DNA from: CAVYPR01 sp963770505
Lineage (GTDB): Bacteria; Actinomycetota; Acidimicrobiia; Acidimicrobiales; RAAP-2
DNA length: 64,000 bases
Reading direction: 5' to 3'
Assembly: GCA_963770505.1 (NCBI GenBank)
Contig: CAVYPR010000001.1
Location: 1,054,001 to 1,118,000, forward strand
Below are positions 26,982 through 36,055 of this stretch, piece by piece. A program made the position numbers and the translations under genes. The notes below the pieces were generated by a model. That model was not told the origin of the DNA and searched no databases. It was given only the letters and a program-made list of their open reading frames with translations. The first letter of the stretch is position 1. Every line of letters starts with the position of its first letter.

Positions 26982-28130
26982 TCATGTGCGGCGGGTACCG
27001 CGGCCGAAAAGCCGCCGGGCGTTCTTGTTGTAGAGCTGCTCGAGAAGCTTCGGGTCCAGTCCCAATCCCGAGATGCGCCATCGGCCCTCTGCAGCAACGC
27101 TATCTGTCGCATAACGAAAGTAGTCGTCTTCAGTCTCGAGCATTCGGAAGTAATTGCCGTACACGTCGGCCCGGATCGGAAAGATATCCGCCCCGAACAG
27201 GACTCGGTCGGAATGACGCTCGATGAGGCGAGCAGCCGCCCTCGGCTGACGACCGAGCTCGGAACGGGCAGAGATGTCTATCCAGAAGTTGGGATAACGA
27301 TCGAGCATGCCCGATACCCAACCGAGGTTCTCCGGGTAGCAACCGCCGTGAGCGCCGATGAAGGTCGTAGCCGGATGACCAGCGACAACATCCTCCAGCG
27401 CGGCGATGAGCTCATCGAAGACCACTTGGCCGAGGTTCGCCAACGAGCTCGAAGGGTTCGCCAGGAGCTGCTCCAACCGCTCATTTTGGTTGTCCACGGG
27501 CTGGAAGAACGCCAGAGGGTCGGCTACGTGGATGAGCACCGGCAAGCCGAGTGCACCAGCGCTCTCCCATATTGGCCCGAGGATCTGATCGTTGGGCAGA
27601 AGCCTGCGGCCCCCGACCTTCACGTGCAGCCCGAGATCCTTCCATACCTTGATCCCCCGCGCCCCGCGCTGAGCGGATTCTTCGAGGGAGCGAACCAACT
27701 CGGCCTGTCCGCGCGGCGACCCGAGGGCACTCCAATCGAGGTGGCAAAAGGTGAGGAAACGGTCCGGATGAGCACGGTCATAGCGGTCAAGGTTGGCCTC
27801 CAGTTCCTCGCCCCACCGACCGTCAAGATTGACCAGCATCTCCAAGTTGCACGTGTCCATGACCTCCAACAGCTCGGCAACGTCAGGTGCCATCCAGCTG
27901 CCACCGGGAGTGAGCCAACGCCCTAAGTGAGAATGGACGTCGATGACTGGGTACTGCGCAGCAGGGACGAGGTGCCCAGTGCCCACCAACAGGCTAAGCG
28001 GTTCGTAGCTCCTCAGCCTTGGGCCGCGATGGAAGGCCGCACGAACTCGGCGCAATGCTGGCCGTAGCCATGCTGGGATGAGACGACTCTTGCGGTACGG
28101 TCCAGATCTCGGGTCGCCAATGAGTTCCAC
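26982..28130 (-). CDS. Amidohydrolase-2 family metal-dependent hydrolase
   Basis: A 382-residue TIM-barrel hydrolase. The first metal motif is VIDVHSHLGRW (HxH, about residues 64-66); later ligands are suggested by GLPVLIHVADP, TFIGAHGGCYPEN and the terminal Asp in RVLFGADIFPIR. The C-terminus LLEQLYNKNARRLFG is typical of Amidohydro_2 proteins, which hydrolyse or decarboxylate diverse small molecules. No signal peptide; an N-terminal basic stretch of about 45 residues precedes the barrel. Role in the locus unknown. The next gene downstream on this strand, acpS, begins 366 bases away. Confidence 0.8.
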   Translation of the reverse strand: MELIGDPRSGPYRKSRLIPAWLRPALRRVRAAFHRGPRLRSYEPLSLLVGTGHLVPAAQYPVIDVHSHLGRWLTPGGSWMAPDVAELLEVMDTCNLEMLVNLDGRWGEELEANLDRYDRAHPDRFLTFCHLDWSALGSPRGQAELVRSLEESAQRGARGIKVWKDLGLHVKVGGRRLLPNDQILGPIWESAGALGLPVLIHVADPLAFFQPVDNQNERLEQLLANPSSSLANLGQVVFDELIAALEDVVAGHPATTFIGAHGGCYPENLGWVSGMLDRYPNFWIDISARSELGRQPRAAARLIERHSDRVLFGADIFPIRADVYGNYFRMLETEDDYFRYATDSVAAEGRWRISGLGLDPKLLEQLYNKNARRLFGRGTRRT

Positions 28131-28914
28131 GGATCAGTTTTGTTCGAACAGGTTGAACAGTGTGGCGCATGCTGCGACTCCGAGACTGAAGTGTCGGAGC
28201 CGTCACAATTGCAGATACCAAAATAGAACAGTCAGTACAGTGCCACACGGTACTCTGAAGAGCGCACAGACATGGGCCTCATCCGGGCTGAACGGATTGA
28301 CCAGCTGTTTCCGGACGGCCTGGTCAGTCTTGAACGATCGGCGGGTTGGGTGAAGTCGATCGTGCCTGTCCGAAGTACCGGCCATCCCGATTCCTCGAAG
28401 AGTGCCGCCAGCGAAGGCTCGCACGATTTCGGCCAATCGAGCCTCACCGGTGCACGTCAACCCTTTTGAGGGCTGATCTCCTCGGGAATCCCTGTGCGGC
28501 AGCGGTCAATTCCCTGCTCAGATCGCCAATCCGGTCCACCGCCAGGTGGGTGTGCGGTTCAGGGGTCTAGTGGATCCCGCTCGGGTGGGCGGGCAGGCGA
28601 CGTTCGGCGGTGCGACCTTGCGACCTCGACGCCGACCAAGACGAACGACACCGGTTCGGGCTTCATCGCCGAACACCAGTCGGCTTGCGGCCCCAACCGG
28701 TCTCTATCCCACTGCGTTTCGAGGGCCTCCCCTGAATTTCAACAGCGGACGGAACGCATCGTCCGCGCCGAATCAGGGTATTGCATCATCGTGGTCATCT
28801 CGCGAGCCACTTCCCCGCAACTTCAGTGCAACGATCCACAGTTCGGGCAGGATACTGCCGCTTGGCATCGGAAATCCTTGACAGCAACTTCGGCGTCGCG
28901 CAAACTGGCGGCCT
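28131..28914 (+). other. Gene-free stretch upstream of the riboswitch
   Basis: No frame gives a recognisable or compositionally convincing protein on either strand. The left end should contain the promoter of the minus-strand amidohydrolase, and the right end that of the riboswitch transcript; an A/T-rich patch is visible at about 28205-28235 (GATACCAAAATAGAAC). Nothing else is seen. Confidence 0.45.
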
Positions 28915-28919
28915 CAATC

Positions 28920-28995
28920 GATAAAGGCAAATCCGTCGCAAGGCGGAGACGCAAAGCCATGGGACCCACTGGGTTCGCCAGGCTACCGAACAGGG
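28920..28995 (+). ncRNA. Cyclic di-GMP-I (GEMM-I) riboswitch
   Basis: The plus strand matches the GEMM-I aptamer. It has AAAGGCAAAT, then hairpin P2 CCGTCGCAAGGCGG with a GCAA tetraloop, then the invariant GACGCAAAGCC, then hairpin P3 GGACCC-ACT-GGGTTC, and finally GCCAGGCTACCGA, which corresponds to the tetraloop-receptor side. Such RNAs bind cyclic di-GMP and control transcription or translation of the downstream gene. The nearest plus-strand gene is the secreted beta-helix protein at 29542, about 550 bases away; no intervening gene was identified. Expression platform not identified. Confidence 0.85.
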
Positions 28996-29541
28996 AGTAT
29001 GGCATTGTACTGGGGACAGCAACGGCTGCGCCGTGGCCACGATCCACGAGCTGCCTACAGCGCCAAGCGCGGTTCTTCCGCACCAGAGTTGGGCGTAGCC
29101 TCTGCTCCGAGTGTGGTTTCCGGGTCCTGCATGCCGCCGGTGGACGAGACAGTCTTCCTCAAGCCGACGATGAGGCTTGAGCGCCATCAGAACGCCGCTG
29201 ACATCGCCCCAGCAGATACCACATCCACCCAGGTTCGGATGGCCGATCCTGCCTCGCCCCACGACAGAGCGAGGCTGGCCAACGACTCCGAGGTTCCCCA
29301 CTCCATCGCTCGTCGAGGAGACCGGCACATATACACGGTTGCCGCCCCTCTCCGAGTTAACCTCCGCGAGTGCTTGTCGTCGGCTGTCGATCTCATCTCG
29401 ACATTGGCTCGCCCGCGGTTGCCCTTGGCCGCCAGCACTTCGAATCCGGCCTCCGCCACGAGAAGTCCACGCAACTTGTCCACCGAATCGATTGAGCAAC
29501 CAAGCGCACGCAGATGAGAGCCCCTTTCTAGGAGGTCCAAC
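28996..29541 (+). other. Long leader between riboswitch and beta-helix gene
   Basis: No supported gene. A plus-strand frame at 28999-29517 spans most of it but its translation lacks any protein-like pattern. A minus-strand frame near 29190-29520 looks slightly protein-like (VDKLRGLLVAEAGFEVLAAK) without family match. The right end holds the AGGAGGT ribosome site of the next gene (about 29529-29537). Confidence 0.4.
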
Positions 29542-31689
29542 ATGTTGAAGAACGCAGTAGGTTGCATAGCGGTAGTCCTGGCACTGGTGACTGGTGCGAT
29601 CCTGATCGGCGTCACCGGCGGGAGGTCGACCAATCGCCCGATCAGTGATGCGTCAGCAGCGACTGCGGCGCCAACCTCGCCGCCCGCCCGCGTCTGTGGG
29701 ACATCGTCGATCCTCGGCGGCCCGTCGAGTGCTCCGTCAGGAGCCGTCACGATCCCGGCCGGCACAGACCAGTCTTCTTCGCTGGACACGCCGGGCACCA
29801 CCTACTACTTCGCCGCCGGAACGCACACCGTGGGCACGGGCCTCTATTCACAGATCGACCCCGGCACAGGCGACACCTACGTCGGAGCTCCCGGAGCGAT
29901 CCTCAGCGGCCAGGACAAGAACAACGTGGCCTTCGGCGGAAATGCGGAGAACGTCACCGTCGAGTACCTAACCATCTCGGGCTTCGAGTCGCCCGAGGAC
30001 CAGGGCGTCGTCAACCACACAGCAGCGACCGGATGGACCGTGGAGCACGACACGGTTTCCACAAACCCCGTGGGTGCGGGGGTGGAGATCGGGTCCAACA
30101 ACAAGGTGGAGTACAACTGCCTGACGCACAACGGGGAGTACGGGTTCAACGCGTATTCGACAACAGGCACGGTCTCCAACGTCACGCTCTCCTATAACGA
30201 GATCAGCGACAACGACGGCACGCCGTCCGGTGGGGGCCTCTACGACCAGCCTGGCAGCTCTAACACATGCGGCTGCTCGGGTGGCGGGAAGTTCTGGAAC
30301 TCCTTGAACGTCACAGTCACCGACAACTACGTCCACACAAACGGCAGCGTCGGCATCTGGGCGGACACCAACAACCGCGGCTTCAACATCTCGGACAACT
30401 ACATCGCGAACAACCGTGACGAGGGCATCACGTACGAGGTCAGCTACAACGCCCTCATCTCGGACAACACCTTGATCGGCAATGCCATCAAGGGTGGTCC
30501 GACAGTCGCCGGGTTCCCCGACTCCGCCATCTACATCTCAGAGTCGGGCGGAGACTCCCGGGTGGCGTCCAACTTCAGCGGCAAGCTGACAGTGACGGGC
30601 AACGTCTTGTCGGACAACTGGGGCGGGGTGGTCCTGTGGGAGAACTCCAACCGCTACTGCGGCGACGGCAGCGACGGGGCGTGCACGCTGGTCACACCGA
30701 GCACTTACACGATGGCGAGCTGCGGAGCGCACCTGAAGGGGAGCACCCCGACACAGACGCCGGACTACTACGACAACTGCCGGTGGAAGACCCAGAATGT
30801 GACCGTCAGCGGCAACACATTCACCTTCACACCCACTGCCGTCGGCTCCAACTGCACGACCGCTGACTACTGCGGCTTCAACGCCCTGTTCAGCGAATAC
30901 GGCACAACGACACCCTGGAAGGGCTGGGCGGTTCCGCTGCACATCTCCGACGACCAGAACAACCATTTCACGGACAACACCTACCACGGCCCGTGGTTGT
31001 TTGACGGGTTCAACCAGGGCGACGTGGTGACGTGGGCACAGTGGACGGCCGGGTTCACGGACGGCAACGGCTCCAATGACCACTTCGGGGCCCAGGACGC
31101 AGGGTCGACGTACAACCAAGCAAGCTCGAGCCCGCCGGCCACAACGACAACCCACACGCCTCCGCCGGCCACAACGACAACCCACACGCCTCCGCCGGCC
31201 ACAACGACAAGCCACACGCCTCCGCCGGCCACAACGACAACCCACACGCCTCCGCCGGCCACAACGACAACCCACACGCCTCCGCCGGCCACAACGACAA
31301 CCCACACGCCTCCGCCGGCCACAACGACAACCCACACACCTCCGCCGGCCACAACGACAACCACGAAAGGTTCACCTACGACCGTGCCAGCAGCGCCCAC
31401 GTCCCTTATCGCGTCAGGCACATCAGGGCACGTGTCCCTCAAGTGGGATGCTCCAGCAAAGTCCACAGTCGCTAGCTACACGGTCTTCCGTGGCACGTCG
31501 GGCGGCACGGAGAAGCCATTGGCCGTCGATGTCTTGAAGACGAGTTATGTCGACTCCACGGCGACCAAGTCGGGCGTGACGTACTACTACACCGTCCGGG
31601 CGGTCAATCAGGTCGGCATGGGGGCAGCTTCGAACCAGGCACGGGTCACCGTTCGAACTTCACATAAGACTGGCAGGGGGCGCTCCTAG
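29542..31689 (+). CDS. Secreted right-handed beta-helix protein with Thr/Pro linker and Fn3 domain
   Basis: A 715-residue exported protein. A signal-type helix (VGCIAVVLALVTGAILIGV) is followed by a parallel beta-helix (about 90-490) with recurring turns such as NVTVEYLTISGFES, NKVEYNCLTHNGEYG and NLSDNYIANN-like rungs, the fold of pectate lyases, alginate epimerases and polysaccharide-processing proteins. Then comes a linker of tandem PPPATTTTHT units (about 530-610) and a fibronectin type III domain (PAAPTSLIASGTSGHVSLKW; YYYTVRAVNQVGMG). A strong AGGAGGT precedes ATG 29542. Likely role: extracellular trimming or anchoring of the polymer, possibly under c-di-GMP control. Catalytic residues cannot be named. 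Confidence 0.83.
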   Translation: MLKNAVGCIAVVLALVTGAILIGVTGGRSTNRPISDASAATAAPTSPPARVCGTSSILGGPSSAPSGAVTIPAGTDQSSSLDTPGTTYYFAAGTHTVGTGLYSQIDPGTGDTYVGAPGAILSGQDKNNVAFGGNAENVTVEYLTISGFESPEDQGVVNHTAATGWTVEHDTVSTNPVGAGVEIGSNNKVEYNCLTHNGEYGFNAYSTTGTVSNVTLSYNEISDNDGTPSGGGLYDQPGSSNTCGCSGGGKFWNSLNVTVTDNYVHTNGSVGIWADTNNRGFNISDNYIANNRDEGITYEVSYNALISDNTLIGNAIKGGPTVAGFPDSAIYISESGGDSRVASNFSGKLTVTGNVLSDNWGGVVLWENSNRYCGDGSDGACTLVTPSTYTMASCGAHLKGSTPTQTPDYYDNCRWKTQNVTVSGNTFTFTPTAVGSNCTTADYCGFNALFSEYGTTTPWKGWAVPLHISDDQNNHFTDNTYHGPWLFDGFNQGDVVTWAQWTAGFTDGNGSNDHFGAQDAGSTYNQASSSPPATTTTHTPPPATTTTHTPPPATTTSHTPPPATTTTHTPPPATTTTHTPPPATTTTHTPPPATTTTHTPPPATTTTTKGSPTTVPAAPTSLIASGTSGHVSLKWDAPAKSTVASYTVFRGTSGGTEKPLAVDVLKTSYVDSTATKSGVTYYYTVRAVNQVGMGAASNQARVTVRTSHKTGRGRS
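31131..31367 (+). repeat. 30-base coding tandem repeat (PPPATTTTHT)
   Basis: Eight near-identical 30-base units (core CCGGCCACAACGACAACCCA) encode a Thr/Pro linker; units differ by single bases only, for example ACAAGCCAC near 31210 and CACACACCT near 31335, and the last unit degenerates. Synonymous positions are also conserved, which indicates recent expansion by slippage or recombination. The linker is the kind that separates an extracellular catalytic domain from a Fn3 module and is a probable O-glycosylation target. Confidence 0.9.
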
Positions 31690-31735
31690 CTCCCCGCGTA
31701 CGCGAGAAGCCCGGAACCTGTTCCGAGATCACGGT

Positions 31736-32140
31736 TCAGGCCGCTCGCACCGGCACCCGGTCCTTGCACATGGCGCCGAACGGGCCGACGCAGGCGTTGG
31801 CGGGCGACTGCCTCCAAGGCGCCCCGGGCACGAGTCGCGACCAATGCCCGTTGACGCGTCCCCGGCAGATCTTCTCGGCGGGATCGCGCTGGGCGGAGGT
31901 AAGCGCAGCCCGCTGCACAGGTGCAGCGGGCTCTTGAAGCTCGAGATGCCGCTAAGCACGGCCAGGAGGGACGAGGCGAGCTCCGGGTCGGCGTCAGCGA
32001 CCGCCAGCAACCCCAGGTCACCGTTGAAGAAGCGGGCTACCTCGCTTTCGAGCTTGGCATTCTTCCTGTCAAGCACGTCGATCAGGTCACCGAGGCTCCT
32101 GGCACAATGGCCAGCCAGGCTGCATTACCGTTGACAGCCG
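31736..32140 (-). pseudogene. Probable IS110-type transposase remnant
   Basis: On the minus strand one frame reads SLGDLIDVLDRKNAKLESEV and SSLLAVLSGISSFKS, and a shifted frame continues as LTSAQRDPAEKICRGRVNGH then WSRLVPGAPW. The order resembles the C-terminal half of IS110-family transposases: a coiled region, the PGIGP-like segment, then the GLTP...RRGRITKQGSRW region. At least one frameshift is needed and both ends are missing. The match is by eye and moderate; it may be another broken gene. Confidence 0.4.
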
Positions 32141-32290
32141 CGGCAGGTGGCGCAGCCGCGATACTTACAGCGTCGAATGCCGATTGGTTTTACGTGCCGA
32201 GGGCCAGGGCTAGCCCGCCGGGCGGCGTCACGCCGCTCCTGGTGGATCCCACCATCTCACGCCTGCGGGCGCAACGGAGGTGCGATTCAA

Positions 32291-33496
32291 ATGAAGATCC
32301 TGGTTGCCCACAACCGCCGCCGTTCATCGTCTCCGGGCGGCGAGGATCGAGTTGTCGACCAGGAGCACGAAGCGCTCGTTGACGCCGGCCACGATGTTAG
32401 GAGGTTCGAGTATTTCAGCGATGCGATCGCCGACTTTCCACTGCGGCGCAAAGCACTGGTGCCGTTACAGCTCCTTTGGAACCGAAGGGCAGCCCGCGAC
32501 CTGGGTGCCGCGATCGAGGCGTTTCAACCCGACGTTGTCCATGTGCAAAACGTGTTTCCACTTCTCAGTCCTTCGGTTCTCCAGAGCTGTCAACGCCACC
32601 GGAAACCCTGCGTCGTCACCTTCCACAATTATCGGCAGATCTGCTCGAATGGTTCATTCTTCAGGACAGGTTTCGTGTGCCGAGACTGCGTCGGTCGTCG
32701 GCTGCCGACGCCGGCTGTCCGACACGGCTGCTACCGGGACTCGGCAGGGGCCACCCTTCCGATCGCTGTGGCGACGGTCGCCCACCGGCAGCTATGGAGA
32801 AGCGCGCCTTCTGCCTATGTGTTCATATCGGACGCGCAGCGCCTCGAGTTGGAATCACTGAAGTTTCCGCCCTCCCGCTGCTTCGTGAAGCCCAATTTCA
32901 CGATGCCGGTGGCACCGAAGGATGCCACCGATGAGCTGGTTGTCTATCTTGGGCAACTCTCTGTGCCCAAGGGGCTTCGCGTGCTGATGCAAGCATGGGA
33001 TGCATACTCAGCAACCCGGCCCGCGCCGGGACTGCGCCTTGCTATCGCTGGATCTGGGCCGCTCGACGAAGAGGTGCGTGCATGGGCGGCATCACGTCCC
33101 TCGGTCGACGTATTGGGACTCCTAACTCGAGACGAGTGCACCGCCCTGGTGCGCCGGGCTCGAGCACTCGTCGCGCCCTCCGAGTGGCCTGAGCCGTTCG
33201 GCCTCGTTGTGGCCGAGGCCATGGCGGCGGGCGTCCCCCCCGTTGCCAGTGCGCACGGTTCGTTCGTCGAAATGATCACCGATGGCGTCGATGGAATGCT
33301 CTACCCGCCGGGAGACGTCGGTGCCCTGGCTCGTCACCTTCAAGGGATCGAGAGCTCCCCGAACCGTTTGCTCGAACTCGGCAAAGCCGCGAAGCAGACC
33401 TACGAGAAACGGTTCACTGCTGCCCAGAACGTCGCCGAACTCGAGGCCATCTACCGCTTCGCGATTGACAACCCTCGCTGGCTTGACGTGCCCTAA
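32291..33496 (+). CDS. Glycosyltransferase family 4 with Cys-rich N-domain insert
   Basis: A 401-residue GT-B enzyme. The N-domain starts MKILVAHNRRR and carries a cysteine set (QICSNGSFF, FVCRDCVGR, RHGCYRDSA) typical of one GT4 subgroup. The C-domain shows VVYLGQLSVPKGLRVLMQAW, AIAGSGPLDEEV and the E-x7-E motif EWPEPFGLVVAEAMAAG. GGAGGTG lies about nine bases before ATG 32291. It likely adds a sugar to the lipid-linked repeat at the cytosolic membrane face. It stands alone, flanked by an IS remnant on the left and a gene-free stretch on the right. Confidence 0.88.
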   Translation: MKILVAHNRRRSSSPGGEDRVVDQEHEALVDAGHDVRRFEYFSDAIADFPLRRKALVPLQLLWNRRAARDLGAAIEAFQPDVVHVQNVFPLLSPSVLQSCQRHRKPCVVTFHNYRQICSNGSFFRTGFVCRDCVGRRLPTPAVRHGCYRDSAGATLPIAVATVAHRQLWRSAPSAYVFISDAQRLELESLKFPPSRCFVKPNFTMPVAPKDATDELVVYLGQLSVPKGLRVLMQAWDAYSATRPAPGLRLAIAGSGPLDEEVRAWAASRPSVDVLGLLTRDECTALVRRARALVAPSEWPEPFGLVVAEAMAAGVPPVASAHGSFVEMITDGVDGMLYPPGDVGALARHLQGIESSPNRLLELGKAAKQTYEKRFTAAQNVAELEAIYRFAIDNPRWLDVP

Positions 33497-33975
33497 GCGG
33501 CGTCCGCTTCGTCGTCCGGCTTTGGGCAGAGAGCTGGTAGCCGATCAGACCGCGACAGAGCATCCCGTCGAGTTGCGGCCACCTCCACGGCGGCCTTCCT
33601 CACAGCTGGATAGGCCACCCTCAATGACTCTCCTAGGCCTTTGGCATCGGGCCGGCTCGGCAGTGCCTCGGAAGATTGGTGTCAGAGCCAATTGTCGGAA
33701 CGAAGCAGACGGGACCGCCGACCGGTCCGAAGTGAGCGCTCCCGGTTCGATGGCCCGTCACCGAGGAATTCGGACTACTTCGACCTGTCCACGAGGGGGT
33801 CTGAGGTCGACGCCGTAGCACTCGAGCCTCCGTCAAAGGCCGGTTCACCCGAAGAGGTCGCGGTCACGACCCTGCGCCCGGATGGAACAGGTGACCGAGA
33901 TTCCTCCAAATTGCCGCGCTCCTTTACGTGATGTGAGCACAACGATGGGCTGAAGAGCCGCAGATCCGGGCCGAT
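33497..33975 (+). other. Gene-free stretch
   Basis: No credible coding frame or RNA motif on either strand. It lies between the convergent glycosyltransferase and PAP2 genes, where terminators would be expected, but no convincing stem with a T-run was found. Confidence 0.45.
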
Positions 33976-34860
33976 CTACAGGCGCACCCGGGAAACACGC
34001 AGAGCTATCGCCTCGCTAGCCGATGAGAAAACCTGTTCGGAACCGCCTTGGCCCACGGACCGGTCGCATCTGGATACCGGTGAGGCATCGGACGTCGCTG
34101 GGCAATCTTCGAAGGCAGTCCTCGTCCAATCGTTGGGGTCTGGGCCGGCTGCCGGCACGGCAGGAGATCTCAGGGCCGGGGGCAGGTGCAGCAGGGCGTC
34201 GACAAGCAGAACGGCCCCGGCGCCCACACACACGCCACCGATGGCGGCAGTGGGATAGTGCCAGCGGAGTACAACCACAGCCGAGCACGTGGCCAGCACC
34301 GCGAGCAGGCCGATGCAAGCCGTGACACCTCTCAGAACTCTGGGGGTGACCAGGACGGCTGCCGTGGCTAGCGCCGCCACCACCGTCACCGTCCCCGAGG
34401 GGTAGGAAGGGTCACCGTAGGATTTCACGTGCCCCTCAATGAGGGGCTTCGCCACCTCCTGGACGATCAAGACTGCCACTATGGGCGCCACCGCGCATCC
34501 GATCCCGCGGACCCAGTCACGACTGAGCCCCACCGCCAACAGGATCGCCATTCCGATAATGAGCGCGGGCAACGAGCCGAAGTGCGTCAGTTCGTGAGCC
34601 CAGCCCGCGGTGTAGTTGGCCGGCAGAATCTGCATCCAGAACGTGTCGAGTCGATTGGGCAGTGGGCGCTGTACGAACACCAGCCCTGCCAGGGCGGCAA
34701 GGGCCATGAACCCTGCACCGACCAGCAACTCGATCCCCGTCCCCATCAGAGTGGTCGCTGCGGGGCCCGGGAGGCGACGCGCACGCTTTGCAATGTTCAT
34801 CGAGGGTACGGATTGTACCAAAGCGAACGGACGTTTCCTACGTCGATACAACCCCAACAT
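33976..34860 (-). CDS. PAP2-superfamily membrane protein with altered active site
   Basis: A 294-residue membrane protein with about six helices in the PAP2 (phosphatidic acid phosphatase type 2) order. The motifs are recognisable but changed: QEVAKPLIEGHV for motif 1, PSYPSGTVTVVAAL where PSGH should be, and VVLRWHYPTAAIGG for the final R...HYPxD motif, with Ala instead of Asp. The catalytic histidine of PSGH is replaced by Thr. ATG 34860 is favoured by AGGGAGA five bases upstream; ATG 34800 is an alternative. The usual role would be recycling of undecaprenyl pyrophosphate or lipid dephosphorylation, but activity is doubtful. Confidence 0.68.
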   Translation of the reverse strand: MLGLYRRRKRPFALVQSVPSMNIAKRARRLPGPAATTLMGTGIELLVGAGFMALAALAGLVFVQRPLPNRLDTFWMQILPANYTAGWAHELTHFGSLPALIIGMAILLAVGLSRDWVRGIGCAVAPIVAVLIVQEVAKPLIEGHVKSYGDPSYPSGTVTVVAALATAAVLVTPRVLRGVTACIGLLAVLATCSAVVVLRWHYPTAAIGGVCVGAGAVLLVDALLHLPPALRSPAVPAAGPDPNDWTRTAFEDCPATSDASPVSRCDRSVGQGGSEQVFSSASEAIALRVSRVRL

Positions 34861-35024
34861 GGTCTCCCTACATGGTCTCGAAGCTTTTGGTGGCGGCCAC
34901 GACACAGCCGATGTACAACGCCTGTGCACATCGCTTCAAGTAGACGGTGAACACCGGAGCCGCTGCCACCTGCAACACCGTCTCCTCCCACAGGCACCAC
35001 GCCTTTCAGCCCGCCGTCTGGCTG

Positions 35025-35396
35025 ATGTACTACGCGGCGATGTTCGTCAAGGTGATCGTCAAGCCCCGTGCGCTCATGGCGTTCGCCATCGTGATCACGG
35101 AGTTGGCCTTCGGCATCTTCATCCTCTTCGTAGCGTTCGTCTCGGGTGGGTTGTTGCTGCCGCGAGTCTGGCGCCTGCAGCGCTACGGCTCGCCCACCGC
35201 CCGGGCCCCGGTCGAGGAGTACGTGTCACGGTCACCACGAGGGGCGCGTCGGCCCCCTAGTGCCTGGGGGCCGCGAGACCACCCGTCGCAGACGCGCCGG
35301 CCAGGGCGAGAGCACCCCGGACGTCCGCAAGCCGCCGGTCACCCGGCCAGCACTTCACCCCGAAGACCCCTCAGACGAAGAAGCCGGCCGCGGTAA
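35025..35396 (+). CDS. Possible small membrane protein
   Basis: An open frame of 123 codons whose first half is MYYAAMFVKVIVKPRALMAF followed by a hydrophobic helix AIVITELAFGIFILFVAFVS, then a basic, Pro/Arg-rich tail. No family is recognised and no ribosome site is clear; the tail has the character of non-coding GC-rich DNA. It ends four bases before the end of the convergent TetR gene. Confidence 0.3.
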   Translation: MYYAAMFVKVIVKPRALMAFAIVITELAFGIFILFVAFVSGGLLLPRVWRLQRYGSPTARAPVEEYVSRSPRGARRPPSAWGPRDHPSQTRRPGREHPGRPQAAGHPASTSPRRPLRRRSRPR

Positions 35397-35399
35397 GAC

Positions 35400-35999
35400 T
35401 CAGTCGGTCAGCAGCGCGGACCGCAGGAGGGCGAGGACGTCGGCACGCCGCCGCACCAGCGAGCGGGCGCTCGGTTCCTCGCCCAGGGCGCGGAGCACCT
35501 CGACCTCGGTGACCATCCCGATCACCGTCGAGTAGATCGCCAGGAGCAGGAGCTGTGGCTCGTGGCGGCGCATCCGGCCGGCGTCCATCTCGGCCTCGAG
35601 AAAGTGCGAGGCCCGGACGACCAGTGGCTGGAGGGCCACCGTCATCTGGGTGGCCGCCGGAGGACCGAGGCGCGCCGCCTCGCGCAGCAGTCCCAGCAGC
35701 TCGGGACGGCGAGCGGCCATCCGGAAGACCGACCGGACGATCGCCTCCACCCGGTCCCACCCGCCGCCCGCGCCTTGGAGGGCATCTTCGAGGAGTGCCG
35801 AAAGCTCCTCGGCGCTGCGGGCGATCACCGCCTCGAGCAGCGCCTCCTTGCTCGGGAACCAGTAGAGGATCGTCTGCTTGGTCACCTCGAGCGATCCGGC
35901 CAGCGCATCGAGCGAGGTCGCCTCGTAGCCGCGGGTCCCGAACGACGCCAGCGCGGCGTCGAGGATCCGGTCGGGGGTGCCGCTCGCCACCTGCCGCAT
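35400..35999 (-). CDS. TetR family transcriptional regulator
   Basis: A 199-residue repressor. The N-terminal helix-turn-helix is typical: RILDAALASFGTRGYEATSL then VTKQTILYWFPSKEALLEAV. The C-terminal all-helical ligand domain includes RSVFRMAARRPELLGLLREA and suggests a hydrophobic effector such as an acyl-CoA. It is divergent from the acyl reductase operon, and two palindromes fill the 56-base gap, so it most likely represses both itself and the operon. ATG 35999 lies nine bases from the nearer palindrome. Confidence 0.9.
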   Translation of the reverse strand: MRQVASGTPDRILDAALASFGTRGYEATSLDALAGSLEVTKQTILYWFPSKEALLEAVIARSAEELSALLEDALQGAGGGWDRVEAIVRSVFRMAARRPELLGLLREAARLGPPAATQMTVALQPLVVRASHFLEAEMDAGRMRRHEPQLLLLAIYSTVIGMVTEVEVLRALGEEPSARSLVRRRADVLALLRSALLTD

Positions 36000-36008
36000 G
36001 GTAGGCGC

Positions 36009-36046
36009 CTACCGAATGGTAGACAAGGATACCTACCAGATGGTAG
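36009..36046. promoter_or_regulatory. Twin TetR operators in a divergent promoter
   Basis: Two 14-base palindromes, CTACCGAATGGTAG (36009-36022) and CTACCAGATGGTAG (36033-36046), both with CTACC/GGTAG arms and 24 bases centre to centre. Exactly nine bases separate each outer edge from the adjacent start codon (TetR at 35999, operon at 36056). No ribosome site fits before either ATG, so both transcripts may be leaderless and the operators would cover the promoters. Confidence 0.85.
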
Positions 36047-36055
36047 ACAGAAGCG

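Noticed and set aside
26679..27926. Long plus-strand open frame (415 codons)
   Set aside because: It is antisense to the amidohydrolase, which has clear metal motifs; the antisense translation has no family features and arises from GC-rich codon bias.
31131..31367. Regular 30-base repeats that could suggest a CRISPR array
   Set aside because: The repeats are directly tandem without spacers and are in frame in a secreted protein, encoding a Thr/Pro linker.
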